NCBI GenBank assembly: GCA_023853785.1 | Contig: JAJIRX010000035.1 | Span: forward strand, 1-49,703 | Length of the DNA: 49,703 nucleotides | Reading direction: 5' to 3' | Source: Psilocybe azurescens | Taxonomy: Eukaryota; Basidiomycota; Agaricomycetes; Agaricales; Agrocybaceae | Shown: piece after piece, positions 45,117 to 49,703 of the stretch | Numbering within the stretch: position 1 is the first letter of the stretch | Layout of the letters: the number at the start of each line of letters is the position of its first letter | Translations under genes and position numbers: made by a program | The notes under the pieces: generated by a model | The model's database searches: none | Told to the model about the DNA's origin: nothing | The model's input: only the letters and a program-made list of their open reading frames with translations

Positions 45117-48100
45117 TCACATATCACAGGCCCAAAACGGTGCCTGTAACACCTGGCGTTGCTGTACCTGATACAGCTTGCCCACTCCAGGAGCAGGCAA
45201 CGCACTCTCCTTGCGTCCGAGGTACGTCAGCTCTTCATTCCCTTTACCCATCCTCCTGAGTACCGACGCAATCCTCCCGCTAACATGAGAGAATGCCCCC
45301 TGATTTCTTGGCTCTTCCTGGAGCCAGCTGTACGACTCGACATTAGGGTATTGTTGTAAGATGTCCTCCACCTGTTGGAATGGGAATGGGGCCAGTTCCT
45401 CAATGCGAATGAATGCGACGCTGTCCTCAAGTTCACGTGCTTGGCGCTCTTTAATCAAATCGTAGTAGACCTTCCCAGATAGCATCACGACCTTCTTCGT
45501 TTTTGTTTTATCAGTTAAGGGATCAGCGATGACAGGCTTAAAGTGCGTCCCGGCTTCAATATCCTCAATCGCGGAGGAGGCAGCCTAAAAGATAAAAATA
45601 TTTAGCCACAGTACGTTGTGCACATTTGATACGACTTACCGAAAGCCGTAGAAGACCTTTAGGCCCGGCAATTATGAGAGGTTTCCTGTAGTTTCGACAG
45701 ATCTGCCTCCTGAGCAAATGGAAATACTGAGCAGGTGTTGTCGGGAAAGCAACATGCATATTGATGTTGTTGGGCTCCGAGTTGGCATCGTAGCGATCAT
45801 TTGTTAACTGAGAGGGGCATAGGATTTTAGCTGAGCGTAGTTGGATTATAGTGTGACTGGACGTACCTGAAGCATCCTTTCTAATTTCGAGGAAGAATGC
45901 TCGGGCCCGGCACCGTCGAGACCATGAGGGAGCATTAAAACCATGGCACTTTGTTTCAACCATTTCGCTAAAAGAGCCGATAAACAGTATATTCGAACAG
46001 TAGAAACAGAAGGTGACAAACTTTCAGACGAAGAGACGAATGTATCAATGACGATTTGTGCTCCATTGAAGAAATCTCCAAACTAGAGCGTTAAGTGTTC
46101 AACGCGGAATTAGTGGATATCAAAGCCTGAATAACATACCTGAGCTTCCCATATTGGCAGGAGATTGGGTCTTTCCCAGCTAGCGCCATATTCGAACTGA
46201 AGAGGATAAGTACAGGAACATCTCTCGACACATTTAAGGGATAATAACTTACACCAAGGACTGCCATCTCACTTAGCGAACCTGCGTTTGGTCAATAAAG
46301 CCTTTATACTGAAAGAAATAAGGGTGACTGACTGTTCGCAAGCTCCAACTTCCCATCCGCTTTCAATTCATCATTGAGCGGGACGATGACGCCCTCTGTT
46401 TGTTGATTGACCAGCATGGCATGTCGGTGGCTGAACGTCCCTCTGCCTACATCCTGGCCCGAGATTCGTACATCCGTGCCTTCAAGCAGTAGAGAACCAA
46501 AAGCAAGTGCCTTGTAGATATCCCAATCGGTCAGTCCGAAGCCGTGCCCACATTGAAGAAAACGTACCTCCGCGGTGGCAAAATCAATACCTTTCCCAGT
46601 AGTGACACTTTGTAGGCGATTCTTGACATGGCGATGTAATTTAGGATGAATTTGCTGTAAAATATTCAGTGCCATCGCGTTGGCCAGCTACCGAGAAAGA
46701 AAACGTACGAATCCTTCAGGAACAGCGACACTAGCCTTGCCAATTTTCTCTAACTTTTCTTTCTCAACGCCGGTGGAGGGATCATGCTGTGCTTCCGCAC
46801 TCGCAGGCCAGACGATACCTGCCCATTGTTTCTCAAGCATCGACGCAGATGGAACATACGAAGCCATTCTCGCCAACTCTGCTTCTAGCTTAGATTTATA
46901 GGAGGTTCGAACTGTATTGATGTCTTCCAGAGTCAAGACTTCTTCCGTCTGCAGATCATTCATTTAAGGGAGGTCAAAAGATAATGTAAAGAACACAGTG
47001 ACTTACAACGAGTTTCTGTTCATAAAGCTGAGGCACCGATTTCCTCGCAGCAATCTTTTCATACATAAGTGGACTCGTAATACTGGGTAGGTCCAACTCG
47101 TTGTGCCTGCAAAAGTAGGTTTGCTCAGTCGAAGCAAGCAATCAGGAAACGAGAAGCTCACCCCCTAAAAGAACAAGTATTTCATCAGAAGGAGAAACAA
47201 TGACCAGATAAAAAGACCTACCATCGCCTGTACACGAGCAAATCGACTATAATGTCTTTCCTGAAGTAATTCCTATACCTAAACGCAATATCCATAGCCT
47301 TCGCCACGTCTATAGAGAAGACATTAGAAACCGCTTCTTCGAGTGAAAGAGACGCCAGGAGTTTCTACCTTCAGGATGATCACCATTGACATGCAGGACA
47401 GGAGCGTTGATCATCTTGCCAACATCTGAGCAGTATAAAGACGATCGAGCGTTAGAAGCCGGGGTAGTATATCCGATACTAGACAAGTAATCTGAGTTGG
47501 CATACTCTTCTGAGATGTTCAAAGGCAGAGGCACCCTCACTTGTTGCTGCAGATTAGGTCACGGGGATCAGTCATACAGATTATCACGAGTATATAACGA
47601 AACATAAACGTACTCGACCACCAAATGAACACTTCCCCACTTGTGAAATGAGGCAAGTTGCCTACCTCTCGTCAGCCACCTTTTCTGAGAAGTAATTTTA
47701 TTGAAGGTCACTCACTAAGACCCAAACTTTCCATGACCACACCCTGACCAGTAAAGCTAGCATCTCCATGAAGCTGAACGCACATCACTCTATCACCCAG
47801 TTTGCAGTCATCCGGTGAGGTCTTCAACAAGGAGAATTGCTTAGCACGCGTTTTACCCATCGCAACGGAATTGACAGCCTCTGCGTCGTCTCAAGGTCAG
47901 ATTGCTTAGCCCAAACGTATATATGAAGCCACACATACCGAGGTGCGAGGGGTTAGGCAGAAGAGATACTTTTATAGGGTCAGAGGCACCAGGATAAGAT
48001 AGAGAAGGTGAAGCAACTACATGCGTACAATTAGGTCAAATTAGAGCTCCAGGCAGATCACTGAGTCTGAGCATACCTAAGTGACTCAATACATCTCCCT

Positions 48101-49185
48101 CTGCGCCCAGATCTTCCGGAGATCTCAAACCCGCCTTTTATTTTGTGAAATAAGGCAGCGGGAGAATATTGGAGAATGTCAGTAAGAAGGTTAAGTCTGC
48201 CTCGGTGCGGCATAGCTGAAGCGTCGTTGAATAGATGCACAGAAAGTTAGGACATTCAGACGAACCGAGAATGACGTGATGGACACCGGCTGCATGAACA
48301 CTACTGCGTCAGCGCGGTACCTGGATATCCAAGAATGCCTTACCTAAAGAAGCTGCCGAAAATAACGAATCCAGTGCTGGAAGCATGGATTCGCCTCCTT
48401 CTAATCCATACTGGAGACAGAAGAGTTAAATTGAGTTGAATATATGCGCCCAAAAATGGACATACGCGTTTCAAATTGGGGAATTTAAGTTGCAGAAAGT
48501 GGTCGAAGACTTCACTTCTTGCTAACAGCTCATGTATGCGCTTCTTCTTGTTAGCGTCCATTTGAACCAAGGGTGTATCCTCTGGAGATGGCAAAGACTG
48601 GGATTCCAGAAGGTGAGAAAACCATAATCGCTCAGTTTTCGAGGGCGAATGCATGTACTTGAAACGAGGATCAGCTAACATGGGGAGAGAGTAAGCACAC
48701 TTGAAGCACCTCGTATGCAATGTTTCCCACATAAACCTTCCTCAAATGCTTCCTGATCTGCCTGAAACTCCACAGTTCCTCGCCCTCGCCTGCTTCCCGA
48801 CACGTTTTGTCCAAAGAATGCCATTCACGTCGTATACCTTATCGTCATCATTCAAACCATACCTCTCAGGAAATAGAGCAGCGACCTCTTCCCGATGAAT
48901 AAGATCCAGTGGATCTATGTGGGCCGCGCGATGACCATGGGTACGCATTGAGTCGACATAACGAAGAAGGTGGGAATTTCTAGCACGATTTGCGAGCTGT
49001 ACGTCGGTGTCTTGGTGTTTGTATGAGTGTACTGTAAGATGATGCTACTCTTGTCACTTACAGTCAGGAAAATCATATTCGCGAGGTTTGCGAAATCCGA
49101 ATGATTCGTCATGATAACCACGACGCGCCGAAGGCGACGGTCTGTAGTACGCAGGCCGCACTAATAGCTTAAGTCCACTCTTCAT
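45117..49185 (-). CDS. DHTKD1: DHTKD1-type 2-oxoadipate/2-oxoglutarate dehydrogenase E1, mitochondrial
   Basis: This thiamine-diphosphate E1 subunit oxidatively decarboxylates 2-oxoadipate in lysine and tryptophan breakdown. The start [20 protein letters not shown] is a basic mitochondrial presequence, followed by [18 protein letters not shown], the DHTKD1-type N-terminus (not the longer KGD1 form). Seen in order: [91 protein letters not shown] and [14 protein letters not shown] place 23 exons, about 949 aa, including one of 6 nt (47541-47546) and one of 3 nt (47162-47164). Four one-base discrepancies break the frame: 48783-48785 (short), 48343-48344 (short), 48130-48132 (long) and 47635-47638 (short). 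With these corrected the whole protein aligns to the family. Confidence 0.92.
47162..47164 (-). other. 3-nt micro-exon in the DHTKD1-type gene
   Basis: The preceding exon ends CGA TG before gtaggt, and the next starts after ttgcag with GCACAACGAG. Direct joining gives RRW-HNELD without the glycine that is invariant in this family. Between two complete introns, ttttag-GGG-gtgagc supplies exactly the three bases that restore WGHNELD. Confidence 0.6.
47541..47546 (-). other. 6-nt micro-exon in the DHTKD1-type gene
   Basis: CAACAA lies between ctgcag and gtgagg. It joins ..GTGGTCGA to TATCGGATAT to encode VVDNNIGYTTP, which matches the family's VNNQxGYTTP region. Without it two residues of this conserved loop are lost. 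Confidence 0.65.
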
Positions 49186-49398
49186 GTTTAAACCTCGCTA
49201 GTACCCGCGACTCTGATGCTCTCTGAAGGTCCTTCGGTACCCCGAGAAGACAATGAGCAGAAGATGAGATAGTAGCCCCCGGGGCACCTTTGATGGCGAT
49301 AAAGTCGAATTGTTGGCTCGAGTGTCGCCTATCGAAAGATAGCAGTTCGAGCTCGTCGTCGTCCAGGGTGGTAGAGTGATAAGATACTCATCGTGCAT
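49169..49398 (-). CDS. Small upstream ORF overlapping the DHTKD1-type start
   Basis: An ATG at 49398 opens MHDEYLITLPP. The frame then slips by one base at a G3 run on the plus strand (49366-49368). After it a clean protein-like frame runs LDDDELELLSFDRRHSSQQF, FDFIAIKGAPGATISSSAH and ends HEEWT at 49169-49171. With one base added it is 77 codons (76 aa). Its last 17 nt overlap the first codons of the DHTKD1-type gene in another frame. Composition and acidic/hydrophobic pattern look genuinely coding. The family is not recognised. It may be a separate protein on a bicistronic transcript, or a regulatory upstream ORF. Confidence 0.5.
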
Positions 49399-49703
49399 GT
49401 GTCACTGTCGGGCGGAACTTCGTTGGCGAAAAATAGGGGCGGTAACTACAATCACGGACATGACGTAATTATTCTCACGATCTACCCCAATTCAACTTCA
49501 ACAAAAAAAACTGGGATATATAACATTTAACCAACTATGGTTCTGATTTTGAATATAATTTCTCGAGTCGGTCTTGCACCGGGATACCTCACTGTACTCT
49601 ACGTTGCTGGAGGATTTTCTCAACCAAACACCGCATGACGTCCCCAGCAATCATTGAGAGCTACCCTGTGGTCCCTTTCTTGCAGTCAAACATAGTTGAA
49701 TTC
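49399..49703. promoter_or_regulatory. Upstream region of the DHTKD1-type transcript
   Basis: AT-rich and without a recognisable gene. It is presumed to hold the promoter for the small ORF and the DHTKD1-type gene on the minus strand. Confidence 0.35.

Overview
The window is nuclear DNA of a mushroom-forming basidiomycete (Agaricomycetes, probably Agaricales-like). The evidence is dense 45-70 nt introns with GT-AG borders, conserved nuclear housekeeping genes, and families typical of this class: an agaric F-box/WD-like protein, a fungal HNH protein, a DUF6699-like protein, a Y3-like secreted protein and small Cys-rich secreted proteins. I name no genus.

Layout. 1-547: 3' end of a trehalose-6-phosphate phosphatase (+). 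2476-4047: F-box-type protein (-), divergent from a protein-L-isoaspartate O-methyltransferase (4378-5357, +). 5698-10500: full-length cohesin SMC1 (+, 21 exons). 10780-14976: large, Ser-rich, apparently disordered protein (-), convergent with SMC1. 15.1-19.9 kb: mostly empty, with two doubtful small genes. 19916-21857: cytochrome P450 (+). 22.3-25.1 kb: tandem duplication carrying two paralogous, tiny, six-cysteine secreted proteins, each with its own TATA box. 25671-29070: plasma-membrane H+-ATPase (-). 29.1-37.4 kb: gene-poor, with a degenerate repeat array around 31.1-32.1 kb and one coiled-coil ORF. 37481-38427: Y3-like secreted protein (+). 38795-40049: HNH-family protein (-). 40508-41499: DUF6699-like protein (-). 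43616-44230: conserved fungal protein (-). 45117-49185: DHTKD1-type 2-oxoadipate/2-oxoglutarate dehydrogenase E1 (-, 23 exons), overlapped at its start by a small upstream ORF.

Two themes run through the window. First, many conserved genes are interrupted by single-base indels in or beside short homopolymers. Restoring one base at each makes the exon sums of SMC1, PCMT and P450 exact multiples of three, which points to base-calling errors more than to pseudogenes. Anyone using predicted proteins from this contig should expect wrongly split models. Second, there are exceptionally short exons: a 4-nt exon conserved in both Cys-rich paralogues, and 3-nt and 6-nt exons in the DHTKD1-type gene.

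The genes do not form one pathway. The housekeeping genes (SMC1, H+-ATPase, PCMT, TPS2, DHTKD1-type) are separated by accessory, faster-evolving stretches. The best candidate for something undescribed is the duplicated six-cysteine (C-C-CC-C-C) secreted protein pair. Exon coordinates were derived by hand and may be off by one to three bases in places.
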